A stretch of DNA of 51,788 nucleotides, taken from positions 1-51,788 of the forward strand of contig NZ_BCRA01000034.1 of assembly GCF_001552355.1 (NCBI RefSeq). Reading direction: 5' to 3'. Made by a program: the position numbers and the translations under genes. The DNA comes from Microbacterium resistens NBRC 103078 (GTDB lineage Bacteria; Actinomycetota; Actinomycetes; Actinomycetales; Microbacteriaceae). Below, piece by piece: positions 41,997 through 49,424 of this stretch (positions are counted from its first letter, which is position 1; each line of letters opens with the position of its first letter). The notes below the pieces were generated by a model that was given only the letters and a program-made list of their open reading frames with translations, did not search any database and was not told the DNA's origin.

Positions 41997-42567
41997 CGTG
42001 CACCCCCTTCCGCTCCTCGACGGGCCCCTCGCCCGCCGTCTCGTCAGTGCCGAGCCGCCGTCGCAGCCGCTCTCGCGCCCGGTGCAGCCGCACCTTCACG
42101 GCGGCGACGGAGCACCCGAGGATCTCCGCCATCTCCTCGCGGCTCAGTTCCTCCCAGTACGCCATCCAGATGACCTCGCGGTCGTCGGAGCGCATCCGGG
42201 CCACCGCCTGGCGCACGGCGATGGCGTCGTCGTCGATGAGGACGGTCGGATGACCGGGAGCCTCCGCCGCCAGTCGCTGATAGCGACGCGACGCCCTCCC
42301 CCGGCGGCGGTACTCGCTCCCGGTCACGTTCCGCAGCGTCGTGTACAGCCACGGCAGAGTGAACACGGTCTCGTGCTCGCTCCGCCGCCGCCACGCGGCC
42401 GTGAACACCTCTGCGGCGGCGTCCTCGGCCGCCCCGAGATCGCCGAGGCGGTTGAAGCCCGCCGTCACGATCACGGCATGGTAGGCCCGGAACAGATCCT
42501 CGAACGCACGCGCGACCGCCGCCGACGCCGGCCGCGGAAGGCGTGAACCCGTGATCTCGAACCCCAC
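41986..42567 (-). CDS. ECF-type sigma-70 family sigma factor
   Basis: This 193-residue protein has sigma region 2 (FEDLFRAYHAVIVTAGFNRLGDLGAAEDAAAEVFTAAWRR) and region 4 (MAYWEELSREEMAEILGCSVAAVKVRLHRARERLRRRL), with no region 1 or 3. GTG 42567 is chosen because the mirrored promoter ends just upstream and no ribosome-binding site is needed if the mRNA is leaderless; GTG 42645 is upstream but lies inside the promoter dyad. The next gene overlaps it by 11 nt and encodes a membrane partner. It probably directs transcription from the TGTAACC-type elements on both sides of the gap, including its own. Confidence 0.85.
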   Translation of the reverse strand: MGFEITGSRLPRPASAAVARAFEDLFRAYHAVIVTAGFNRLGDLGAAEDAAAEVFTAAWRRRSEHETVFTLPWLYTTLRNVTGSEYRRRGRASRRYQRLAAEAPGHPTVLIDDDAIAVRQAVARMRSDDREVIWMAYWEELSREEMAEILGCSVAAVKVRLHRARERLRRRLGTDETAGEGPVEERKGVHDGR

Positions 42568-42571
42568 ACTT

Positions 42572-42649
42572 CTGGTTGTTGCCGGATCGGCCCGGAAGGT
42601 TACATCCGGAATCCGATGTAACCCCACCCTCTCATCCGGCAACAACCAG
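42572..42649. promoter_or_regulatory. mirror-image divergent promoter/operator region
   Basis: Outer arms CTGGTTGTTGCCGGAT (42572-42587) and ATCCGGCAACAACCAG (42634-42649) are perfect inverted copies. Inner arms GGTTACATC (42598-42606) and GATGTAACC (42615-42623) are also perfect. Read outward in each direction the order is GATGTAACC, 12 nt, CCGGCAACAACC. So each of the two divergent genes has an identical two-part promoter-like motif with identical spacing. The TGTAACC part fits an ECF -35 element by its position and GC-poor AAC core; this is inference. Confidence 0.75.
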
Positions 42650-42698
42650 GGTGAGGGCCGTCTCCCCGGCGGCGCCGTGGGTTATCCAGGAGGACAGC

Positions 42699-42881
42699 AT
42701 GCAGGCAGCCGATCGACGCGGGATCATCTGGTGGATCGCCTTCGGAGCGTTCGCCCTCGTCGCCGTCGGCGGGCTGCTCGCGGTGATGATGACGGGGCAG
42801 GGCTGGTTCGCCGCCCTGTCCGTCGTCGGCGCGGCGGGGACGGTGGGCCTGGGAGCGACCATGGCCGTGTCTGCGGTGTGA
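42699..42881 (+). CDS. small membrane protein of unknown function
   Basis: This 60-residue protein begins with MQAADRRG and has two hydrophobic segments, about IIWWIAFGAFALVAVGGLLAVMM (9-31) and WFAALSVVGAAGTVGLGATMAV (37-58). ATG 42699 follows AGGAGGA with good spacing. I do not recognise the family. It is the first gene downstream of the mirrored promoter, opposite an ECF sigma factor gene, and its stop codon shares an A with the start of the next gene. Confidence 0.7.
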   Translation: MQAADRRGIIWWIAFGAFALVAVGGLLAVMMTGQGWFAALSVVGAAGTVGLGATMAVSAV

Positions 42882-43204
42882 TGGCCGCCGTTCACCCCCA
42901 CGACGATGGCGCCGAGGACGGGACGAGCCGTGCCTGGTCGCTCTCCCTCGGAGTCATCGTCGTCGCTCCGGTCCTCCTCATGCTTCTGGCGCTGCCCACG
43001 ATCGGCGCGGGCGCCACGACCCAGAACGTCGCGATCCTCGCCGCGCTCCAGGGAGGCCTGCTCCTGCTCGCGGCGTCCGTCACAGCCCTGCTCGTCGGGC
43101 GCCGCTCGCCCCGAGCGCGAAAGGCGATCCCGCGGATCACCCTCGTCGTCGCCCTCGCCCTGGCGATCGCCTCCGCGATCGCGATGTGGGCCGCGCAGGG
43201 CTGA
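42881..43204 (+). CDS. small three-helix membrane protein of unknown function
   Basis: This 107-residue protein has a short hydrophilic N-terminus (HPHDDGAEDGTSRAW) followed by three hydrophobic segments (about 20-42, 48-68 and 82-104) with a basic loop GRRSPRARKAIPR. No family is recognised. Start ATG 42881 overlaps the preceding stop (TGATG), so the two small proteins are translated together. Both are likely members of the ECF sigma regulon. Confidence 0.7.
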   Translation: MAAVHPHDDGAEDGTSRAWSLSLGVIVVAPVLLMLLALPTIGAGATTQNVAILAALQGGLLLLAASVTALLVGRRSPRARKAIPRITLVVALALAIASAIAMWAAQG

Positions 43205-43216
43205 GACCCATCCGTC

Positions 43217-44122
43217 TTACGGTGTCGTCTCGGCCCGAGACGGCGTTCCGCGACGCGCCGCCCGTGTGGAGGCCCACCAGACCACGCCCGTGACGACCGC
43301 GCAGGCCGCCATCGCCACAAGAAGACGCGGCGACCCCGGGCCGGTCTGATCCGAGGATCCCGGTGCGCCGCCGTCGCCGATCATCCCGACGAGAGCGGCG
43401 ATGTTGTTCACGGTGTGCATCACGACCGCGGCCTCCACGCCGCCGCTGCGCCACGTCATGAGCGATGCGCACGCGCCGAACACCGCGTAGAAGGCCAGGC
43501 GCCAAGGATCCGCGGTGCCGTGGAACGAGGCGAAAAGGATGGTGGTGACGACCATGCTCATCGCGGTTCCGACGAAGGCGGGATGGAACCAGGTCGCGAC
43601 CGACCGGCCGATCAGTCCGCGGAACATGTACTCCTCGGCCGCCGCCTGGAACGGCGCGACAAGGATCCCCAAGAGGAGGGCGAGCAGGGACGAGGGCGCG
43701 ATCGGCGCGAACGCGGGTGCGCCCTCCATCAGCCAGTCCGTGCCGATCACGATGCCGAACGCGGGGACCGTGACCAGCGCCGCCGTCCGCGCGAGCCGTG
43801 CCCGAAAACGCCCGGAGACGGAGTGCAGCCACCGCCCGGGCACGCCGAAGACGAGACGCTGCGTCCCCCAGACGACGGGGAGCATGAGGGCGATCATCAG
43901 CAGGGACAGCGGTGTGCGCGCCCCCGGGAATCCCGCCGATTCCACGGTGGGGATCACGAGAGCGGATCCGGCTCCGGCCAGCGCGAAGTACGCGGCGAGG
44001 ACGACCGCGACGGCGAGCATCCCGCGACGGCCGGCATGGCGGACGCCTCGCAGACCCGCGTAGTAGCCTCGGTCCTCGCGGAGCTCCGTCCTGCGGGCGC
44101 TCCCGGTCTCGTCCGCCCGCAC
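43217..44122 (-). CDS. CPBP-family intramembrane metalloprotease (CAAX protease-like)
   Basis: This 301-residue protein has about eight hydrophobic segments and the CPBP motifs: EEYMFRGLIGR (Glu-Glu-x3-Arg), FASFHGTADP (His) and AVVMHTVNNIAAL (second His and Asn). The family includes bacteriocin-immunity and CAAX prenyl endopeptidases. Start GTG 44122 is preceded by GGAGGAG with 5-nt spacing; the open frame upstream is low-complexity shadow. The N-terminal 40 residues are basic and precede the first helix. Substrate unknown. Confidence 0.85.
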   Translation of the reverse strand: MRADETGSARRTELREDRGYYAGLRGVRHAGRRGMLAVAVVLAAYFALAGAGSALVIPTVESAGFPGARTPLSLLMIALMLPVVWGTQRLVFGVPGRWLHSVSGRFRARLARTAALVTVPAFGIVIGTDWLMEGAPAFAPIAPSSLLALLLGILVAPFQAAAEEYMFRGLIGRSVATWFHPAFVGTAMSMVVTTILFASFHGTADPWRLAFYAVFGACASLMTWRSGGVEAAVVMHTVNNIAALVGMIGDGGAPGSSDQTGPGSPRLLVAMAACAVVTGVVWWASTRAARRGTPSRAETTP

Positions 44123-44166
44123 CGCGCTCCTCCGTTCGCCGGAACCAGGATACGGCGCCCCCGGGC

Positions 44167-44244
44167 TCAGCGCGCGGGGACCAGACGACCTCCCGCGGCG
44201 GCAAGCTCGCGCGGGACGGGATCCTCGGGGCTCTTGTCGATCAC
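44167..44244 (-). CDS. possible 25-residue open reading frame coupled to the GNAT gene
   Basis: GTG 44244 overlaps the stop of the acetyltransferase gene (GTGA), and the frame runs 25 residues (IDKSPEDPVPRELAAAGGRL in its middle). The 4-nt overlap is the layout of coupled genes in this window, but nothing else supports expression. It may be chance. Confidence 0.25.
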   Translation of the reverse strand: MIDKSPEDPVPRELAAAGGRLVPAR

Positions 44245-44798
44245 GCCGTCCGGGCGCCGGAGCCGTCGGTCCGGCGCGCGAACCACTCCGCGCGGAGAAT
44301 CCCCATGCGCACGATGTCCGTGTACGCGCCGCGGACCCACGCGTGCTCACGCTGGCGACCTTCCACGACGAACCCCGACTTCTCGTAGGCGCGGATCGCC
44401 GGCGCGTTCGACCCGATCACCTCCAGGTGCACCCGGTGCAGGTTGCAGCGCACGAACGCGAACTCGAGGATCTGCGCGATGGCCTCCGTGCCGATCCCGC
44501 GCCCTCGTGCCGACGGCGTGAGCGCGATCCCCACCTCCGCATGCCCGGAGAGCCCGTCGAAGTCGAAGAGCCCGATCGTCCCGACGGCCTGGCCCGCCTC
44601 GTCGATCACGAAGCTGACGTTGCCGCCGGGCTCGGCCTCGCGCTCGGCGAGACGCGACCGCCAGGCCTCGCGCGTCACGGTCACGGGCCGGCCCGGGTTG
44701 CGCTCCTCCCAGGTGTCCAGATCCGACGCGATCTCGTAGAGCGCGTCGAGGTCCTCGTCGGTGCGGGCACGAAGACGAACGACGGGGGCAGGGGTCAT
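44241..44798 (-). CDS. GNAT-family N-acetyltransferase (RimJ/RimL-like)
   Basis: This 185-residue protein has the GNAT core: an N-terminal VVRLRARTDEDLDALYEI, the acetyl-CoA loop LTPSARGRGIGTEAIAQILEFAF (R/Q-x-x-G-x-G/A), LHRVHLEVIGSNAPAIRAYEKSGFVVEGRQREHAW. This matches RimJ/RimL-type acetyltransferases that modify protein N-termini, or related small-molecule enzymes. The substrate is not predictable. ATG 44798 lies 7 nt after a TACGGT box, so the mRNA is likely leaderless. Confidence 0.85.
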   Translation of the reverse strand: MTPAPVVRLRARTDEDLDALYEIASDLDTWEERNPGRPVTVTREAWRSRLAEREAEPGGNVSFVIDEAGQAVGTIGLFDFDGLSGHAEVGIALTPSARGRGIGTEAIAQILEFAFVRCNLHRVHLEVIGSNAPAIRAYEKSGFVVEGRQREHAWVRGAYTDIVRMGILRAEWFARRTDGSGARTA

Positions 44799-44805
44799 GG
44801 TCCGC

Positions 44806-44811
44806 ACCGTA
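44806..44811 (-). promoter_or_regulatory. -10 box (TACGGT) of the GNAT gene
   Basis: TACGGT on the minus strand is 7 nt (GCGGACC) upstream of ATG 44798; no ribosome-binding site lies between. Confidence 0.5.
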
Positions 44812-44995
44812 GCCGAGTGCCGTCCCCGCGCGCAATGGCTCCCGGACGCGGTTCTCCCCGGAACTTCGGGATCGGCTCCGCGCGCCCGCGTCGGGGCGGT
44901 CCTGTGATCGGGAGGACCGACGACGGTGCACGGTGGAAGGAACGGGAGGGCACCCGCATGGGGCCGTGGTCCGCTTCCGGGAGAAGGGAGACGAC

Positions 44996-45775
44996 ATGTA
45001 TCCTCCGACCGCGTCGCCAGCGACCGACACCGGGACACCGGATCGCATTCCGTCTGCGCCGTGGTCCCCGCGTCGTCGCCGGATCGTCGGCACCATCAGC
45101 GTGTTCGCGCTGCTGGCCGTCATCGCATTCGCGCCCGACCCGATTCTGCGGGTCATCAACACGAACAACGCCCATCGACTGGTCGACGAACTCGCGCAGG
45201 AGCAAGCGGGGCTGCTGTCGCGGCAGTCCCAGATCCGCGGCCCGATCCGAGTGCTGGGCGCGCCGGCGCGTTCCTGGACCGCAGTGTCGTGCTGGCTCAC
45301 GCCGCGGTACAGCGATGGAGACGGCGAGCAGGATCTGATCATGTTCTACTGGCAGGAGTGCGCGCTCGTGGCCTACGAGATCTACCCGCTCGCCCCCGGA
45401 GCCGGCGACGCCGCCGAGGTCGCGGCTCGTCTCGGCGGCCACACCGCCGGCACCCCCACCTGCGCGGAGACGCTCTTCGACGTTCTCTCCCCAGACATCG
45501 GGGCCGGCGGGAAGGACGATTACGCGACGAGCCTGTGGTGGACTACGCCGAGCGGCGACCCGCCGGCGCATCAACCGACTCGGTGTGCTCTGCCCTCTCC
45601 TGAGGACCCGGATTCGACCCTGGTCAGTATGGGCGTCGATGAGCCTCTGGCGGCGGACGCCTACGTCGTCTATCGGGTACGCTCACCAGTCCGCGCGACA
45701 GAAGCGGGCTGCCAACACGCCTTCACCTGGCTCGCCCCGTGCACCGGGGAGCCGCACGGGTTCCCCGTCCTCTGA
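44996..45775 (+). CDS. membrane-anchored protein of unknown function with a Cys-rich outer domain
   Basis: This 259-residue protein has a Pro/Thr-rich cytoplasmic N-terminus, a single transmembrane helix at about residues 33-50 (IVGTISVFALLAVIAFAP) and an extracytoplasmic domain of about 200 residues with six or so cysteines (SCWLTP, QECALVAYEIYPL, TPTCAETLFDVL, TRCALP, AGCQHAFTWLAPC), probably disulfide-linked. I do not recognise the family. ATG 44996 follows AAGGGAG at a good distance; GTG 44933 upstream is an alternative. It stands alone, in tandem with no partner gene. Confidence 0.65.
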   Translation: MYPPTASPATDTGTPDRIPSAPWSPRRRRIVGTISVFALLAVIAFAPDPILRVINTNNAHRLVDELAQEQAGLLSRQSQIRGPIRVLGAPARSWTAVSCWLTPRYSDGDGEQDLIMFYWQECALVAYEIYPLAPGAGDAAEVAARLGGHTAGTPTCAETLFDVLSPDIGAGGKDDYATSLWWTTPSGDPPAHQPTRCALPSPEDPDSTLVSMGVDEPLAADAYVVYRVRSPVRATEAGCQHAFTWLAPCTGEPHGFPVL

Positions 45776-45843
45776 CAGGTGCACGCGGCGCATCCGTCGT
45801 CGATCGCGCGCGTCGGATGACGGAGAGCCAGCGCTCCGACCGC

Positions 45844-46386
45844 CTACCGGAGCTCGACCGTCGCGCCAGGATCGGGCGTCAGCACCGTCGAGAGCGTGAC
45901 CCGGCGCCGACCCGATCGCGCCTCGAAGTAGGGCGACAGGAGTTCGGCCAGGCCTGCCTGGATGCGGGCGAGGTCATCCTCGTCGACGTACAGCACCGTC
46001 CGTCCGAAACCCGAGAAGTCTCGGAGACCGGGATCCGCGGCGAGGAACCGATCGAAGTCCGCCGACATCTCGCCGAGGAAGGTGAGGAACGCTGTCCTCA
46101 GCACAGCCTCGTCCACCTGACGCAGCTCCTCCCGGTCCACGTGGGCCATCCGCTCGCCCAGCGCCAGCGTGCGTTCGACCGCACCGCGCACCTTCCGTTC
46201 GTCCACGACGACGAGGATGCCCGCCTCCACCAGCGTCGCCACATGGCGGTACAGCGTGGCCTGCGTCACATCCGGCAGCGCGGCGCGCAGCTGGGCCGTC
46301 GTGAGCTGTCGTCCGCCCAGCTGCTGCACGATCCGCAGCCGCACCGGATGCAGCACGACATCGGCGATCGGGGTTGCTTCCGTCAC
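45844..46386 (-). CDS. ArsR/PadR-like winged-helix regulator
   Basis: This 180-residue protein has an N-terminal winged helix typical of the ArsR-like group: HPVRLRIVQQLGGRQLTTAQLRAALPDVTQATLYRHVATLVEAGILVVVDERKVRGAVERTLAL. The rest is a helical domain with VLYVDEDDLARIQAGLAELL. GTG 46386 is preceded by GGAGG at 8 nt. It is divergent from a gene set that ends in an ABC-type exporter, and an AT-rich palindrome lies in the gap. It probably represses those genes and itself. Confidence 0.78.
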   Translation of the reverse strand: MTEATPIADVVLHPVRLRIVQQLGGRQLTTAQLRAALPDVTQATLYRHVATLVEAGILVVVDERKVRGAVERTLALGERMAHVDREELRQVDEAVLRTAFLTFLGEMSADFDRFLAADPGLRDFSGFGRTVLYVDEDDLARIQAGLAELLSPYFEARSGRRRVTLSTVLTPDPGATVELR

Positions 46387-46401
46387 GTCGCGACCTCCAT
46401 T

Positions 46402-46418
46402 ATTATCAGCATGATAAT
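46402..46418. promoter_or_regulatory. AT-rich palindromic operator between the regulator and exporter genes
   Basis: ATTATCA-GCA-TGATAAT is a perfect 7-bp inverted repeat with a 3-nt centre, strikingly AT-rich for this genome. GATAAT appears on both strands and can serve as the -10 box for each direction, so the operator would cover both promoters. Confidence 0.7.
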
Positions 46419-46457
46419 GTTCTCGACACTGCATCGATTCTACGAAGGGAACGGATC

Positions 46458-46817
46458 ATGACCGAGGTGGAGTACACGGGACGCGCCGTTCGGGTGCTGT
46501 TCCCGGGGTGGGAGTCCGCGATGGCCGGCCGGGCGTCGTTCACCGCATCGAACGACGTCGTCCGGGACGCCGCGGCAGCGCCCGGCTGGACCTCCGAGAT
46601 CCTCGGCATGCGTTCCGGTCTCGTGGTGTCGGGGTTCCGGAAGCTCGGCGTCTTCACCCATCCGTCCGGAGTGCGGCGGCTGGTGTCGATGAAGCGGGGT
46701 CTGCCTCTGCTGCGGATCCTGCTCGACCGTGCCGAGACGGGATTCGACGAGCTGCTCGTGAGCACCCCGGACGCCGACGCCCTCGCCCGATCGATCCGTG
46801 AAGGGAGCGACCGGTGA
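46458..46817 (+). CDS. small unknown protein encoded ahead of an ABC exporter
   Basis: This 119-residue protein has no signal or membrane helix. Visible features are VEYTGRAVRVLFPGWESAM at the start, ILGMRSGLVVSGFRKLGVFTHPSGVRRLVSMKRGLPLLRI in the middle and an acidic end. I do not recognise the family; the beta-rich middle part could be a small barrel or PH-like fold, which is inference. ATG 46458 follows GAAGGGA. The last bases overlap the ATPase gene by 4 nt (GTGA), so it belongs to the exporter operon and may be a partner of it or its cargo. Confidence 0.65.
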   Translation: MTEVEYTGRAVRVLFPGWESAMAGRASFTASNDVVRDAAAAPGWTSEILGMRSGLVVSGFRKLGVFTHPSGVRRLVSMKRGLPLLRILLDRAETGFDELLVSTPDADALARSIREGSDR

Positions 46818-47530
46818 GCACCGAGATCCGCCTCGTCGGGCTGCGTAAGTCCTTCGGCGACGTCGTCGCCGTGGCAGACGTCGGCTTCGTCGCCCGCCCT
46901 GGGCGCGTCACCGGGTTCCTCGGCCCCAACGGCGCCGGGAAGTCGACGACCCTCCGCATGCTCCTCGGCCTCATTCGCCCGGATGCCGGGGCCGCCACGA
47001 TCTCGGGATACACGTATCGCGACCTCGTCGCGCCCGCTCGCACCGTCGGGGCGGTCCTCGACATCGCCGGCGCCCACCCCCGGATGACCGCTCGGGCACA
47101 CCTGCGGACGCTGTGCGCGCTCGGCGGACTGCCTCGCGCCCGCGTCGATGCGGTGCTCGGCGCGGTCGGCGCCGAACAGTACGCCGACCGGCGTGTCGGC
47201 GGCTTCTCCACCGGCATGCGGCAGCGGCTCGCGCTGGCCGCCGCTCTCCTCGGAGAGCCCGAGGCCCTCGTGCTGGACGAACCGGCCAACGGCCTCGATC
47301 CGGCCGGGGTCGCATGGCTGCGCGGCGTCCTGCGCGACTTCGCCGCACGTGGGGGGACCGTGCTCGTCTCCAGCCACCTGCTCGGGGAGGTCCAGCAGAG
47401 CGCGGATGACGTCGTCCTCCTCGACCAGGGCGCGGTCGCCTGGTCGGGGCCGATCGCGGATCTGGTGTCCGACGGTGAAACGCTCGAGAGCGCGTTCCTC
47501 CGCCTGACCGGGGCGGAGGTCGCCGCGTGA
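46814..47530 (+). CDS. ABC-2-type exporter ATP-binding protein
   Basis: This 238-residue cassette has Walker A GPNGAGKST (37-45), Q-loop ISGYTYRDLVAPARTVGAVLDIAGAHPRMTARAHLR-like region, a signature reading GFSTGMRQRLALAAALL (S-T-G-M in place of LSGGQ), Walker B ALVLDEPANGLD and H-loop SSHLLGEV. The FSTGM signature and DEPANGLD match the ABC-2 type ATPases of antibiotic and lantibiotic exporters. It pairs with the permease encoded by the next gene (4-nt overlap). Confidence 0.87.
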   Translation: MSTEIRLVGLRKSFGDVVAVADVGFVARPGRVTGFLGPNGAGKSTTLRMLLGLIRPDAGAATISGYTYRDLVAPARTVGAVLDIAGAHPRMTARAHLRTLCALGGLPRARVDAVLGAVGAEQYADRRVGGFSTGMRQRLALAAALLGEPEALVLDEPANGLDPAGVAWLRGVLRDFAARGGTVLVSSHLLGEVQQSADDVVLLDQGAVAWSGPIADLVSDGETLESAFLRLTGAEVAA

Positions 47531-48321
47531 ACGCCGTGCGCGGAGAGATCGCTCGGCTTGCGGCGACACACCTGCCTCTCTGGACCGTCCTGGCCGCGAT
47601 GGGCGTCGGCGGGGTGCTCCCCGGACTCCTCGCGCTCATCGGCCCGGAGAACGCCTCGCCGCCGATGCCCGGTCTGGACACGACGGAAGGGGCTGCTCTC
47701 CTCCTCGGCCTCGGCGGCGTGCTGCTGTTCGTCCCGGCGCTGATCGGCACTCTCGCCGTGACCGCCGAGTACCGTCATCGCACCATCGCCACGACGTTCC
47801 TGATGATCCCGCGCCGTGGCCGGGTCCTGGCCGCGAAGCTCGTCGTCTACACCGGCCTCGGCCTCCTGTACGGCGTGACCGCGTCGGTGACGGCGGGACT
47901 CGTCCTCGTCGGGGCGGCGCAACTGCGGGGCGTGCGCCTTGGAATGCCGACGGGACCGCTCGTGACGATCCTCACCCAGCTCGCCCTCGCTGCGGCCGCC
48001 TACATGCTGATCGGAGTCGCGGTCGGGGCACTGGCCCGGCATACCCTCGTCGCCATGGGCATCGTCCTGGGATACTTCTATCTGGTCGAGTACATCCTGA
48101 TGGTCATCCCGGGCGTCAACGTCCTGTACCCGTTCCTGCCCGGCGGCGCCACCGCGTCCCTCACGCGGTTCACCTTCCTGACCGACGCGATCGCGGCCGA
48201 GACGTCTCTGGGGCCGGCTCCGTTGCTTCCCCCCATGGCCGGCGCCGGCGTCCTCGTCGCCTACGCGTTGGGGGCCGCGGGGATCGCGGTCATCGCGCCG
48301 CTGCGCCGGGATCTCCGTTGA
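47527..48321 (+). CDS. ABC-2-type exporter permease
   Basis: This 264-residue protein has about six hydrophobic segments (about 15-38, 60-80, 105-128, 140-165, 173-193 and 235-258) and the TAEYRHRTIATTFLMIPRRGRVLAAKLVVY block typical of ABC-2 permeases of the NatB/CcmB-like class. The GTG start overlaps the end of the ATPase gene. Together they form a homodimeric exporter; the substrate is unknown. The divergent winged-helix regulator should respond to it. Confidence 0.85.
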   Translation: MNAVRGEIARLAATHLPLWTVLAAMGVGGVLPGLLALIGPENASPPMPGLDTTEGAALLLGLGGVLLFVPALIGTLAVTAEYRHRTIATTFLMIPRRGRVLAAKLVVYTGLGLLYGVTASVTAGLVLVGAAQLRGVRLGMPTGPLVTILTQLALAAAAYMLIGVAVGALARHTLVAMGIVLGYFYLVEYILMVIPGVNVLYPFLPGGATASLTRFTFLTDAIAAETSLGPAPLLPPMAGAGVLVAYALGAAGIAVIAPLRRDLR

Positions 48322-48356
48322 GGCGCACGGTCAACGGCTGCGGGGCGCGCCTCGGG

Positions 48357-49424
48357 TCAGGTCTCCCCCGTCAGGGCGTCGCGATACTCGCGAGAGAGCC
48401 GAGCCGGCCAGTCGGTGTGCGTGACGACGGCATCATCGGCGTGCGTGAGCTGATCGAGGGACCCCACCGGGACGAGCGCGCGCAATGACGGGTCCGAGAT
48501 GCTCCCGCGGAGGCTCTCCACGAACTCGCCCGCGTTGATCGTGAGATACGGACGGATCGCGCCGTTGATGCCGACGTCGAACGGCGCGAGGCGGGGTCGC
48601 ACCGGGGACCCCAAGGACAGGCGGCTCTGCCGCTCCCCGAGTCGGGTGAACAGCTCGTGAAGCGCAGCCGTCGCCGCCTCCTGCCCGTGCGCGGTGAGAG
48701 CGCGATCGAGAAGCGGTGCGAGCTGGGCGGCGGGAAGGAGACGGGCGAAGGCCGCCCCGAACCACTTGTCGTAGGGCCAGTACGCGCGCTCCTGCAGGAA
48801 CACGAGCTCCATGGCCAGGCGACAGAGCCTCGCGGTCAGCAGACGCGATCCGATCACGTCGCCCGTCTCGATGCACCGCCCGCGCAGCGGCTCGGCCGCA
48901 CCGATCAAGTGCCAGGTCGTGAGCATCATCCAGGCCCAGACATCGTCCGGATACCACGTGAGCAGGTCGCGGATGTCGGTGAGGGCGCCGTCGTCGTCCC
49001 GGAAGACCTCCCCGGCGGTCGCATGGAGCAACCGCTGCTGGGGCACGCCGAGCCAGTCGGCCGCATCCATGCCGCGTCTCGGGTCGAACCCGACGGTGCG
49101 GACCACCCAGTCGTCGACGGTGACCACCTCGACGTGGTGGGTCACGGTGCCCGCGGACAACGAGAACCAGCGAGTCGGGAACCCGGCGAACTCGGCGGGC
49201 AGGTCCCGCATCCGACCGTCGACCGACGAGACGTGCTCGTCCGCCACGAGGATCTGAACTCTCGGCCCCCATTCATGGTCCCGGGAACGCAGGGTGTCGA
49301 AGCCGAGCACCTCGGATCCCTCCCCCAGGAGGGCCGCGGCGTGCGGCACATCGACGAGAGGCTCGACCGCCTCGGCGTAGAACCGTCGGGCCAGATCGAG
49401 GCCGGAGACCGAGTCGTCCGTCAT
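48357..49424 (-). CDS. DUF4037-domain protein with an N-terminal nucleotidyltransferase-like fold
   Basis: The 355-residue protein matches DUF4037 proteins. The N-terminal region GEGSEVLGFDTLRSRDHEWGPRVQILV resembles a nucleotidyltransferase G-[SG]-x-x-D pattern in degenerate form, then RWFSLSAGTVTHHVEVVTVDDWVVRTVGFDPRRGMDAADWLGVPQQRLLH. The C-terminal part is helical with WAWMMLTTWHLIGAAEPLRGRCIETGDVIGSRLLTARL and YWPYDKWFGAAFARL. Function unknown; an enzymatic role is inferred from the fold only. The ATG overlaps the methyltransferase gene stop by 4 nt. Confidence 0.8.
   Translation of the reverse strand: MTDDSVSGLDLARRFYAEAVEPLVDVPHAAALLGEGSEVLGFDTLRSRDHEWGPRVQILVADEHVSSVDGRMRDLPAEFAGFPTRWFSLSAGTVTHHVEVVTVDDWVVRTVGFDPRRGMDAADWLGVPQQRLLHATAGEVFRDDDGALTDIRDLLTWYPDDVWAWMMLTTWHLIGAAEPLRGRCIETGDVIGSRLLTARLCRLAMELVFLQERAYWPYDKWFGAAFARLLPAAQLAPLLDRALTAHGQEAATAALHELFTRLGERQSRLSLGSPVRPRLAPFDVGINGAIRPYLTINAGEFVESLRGSISDPSLRALVPVGSLDQLTHADDAVVTHTDWPARLSREYRDALTGET

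Noticed and set aside
42572..42649. Inverted repeat as the end of an insertion sequence
   Set aside because: No transposase lies within it, the arms are only 46 bp apart, and both flanking genes begin right outside it, which fits a promoter region better.
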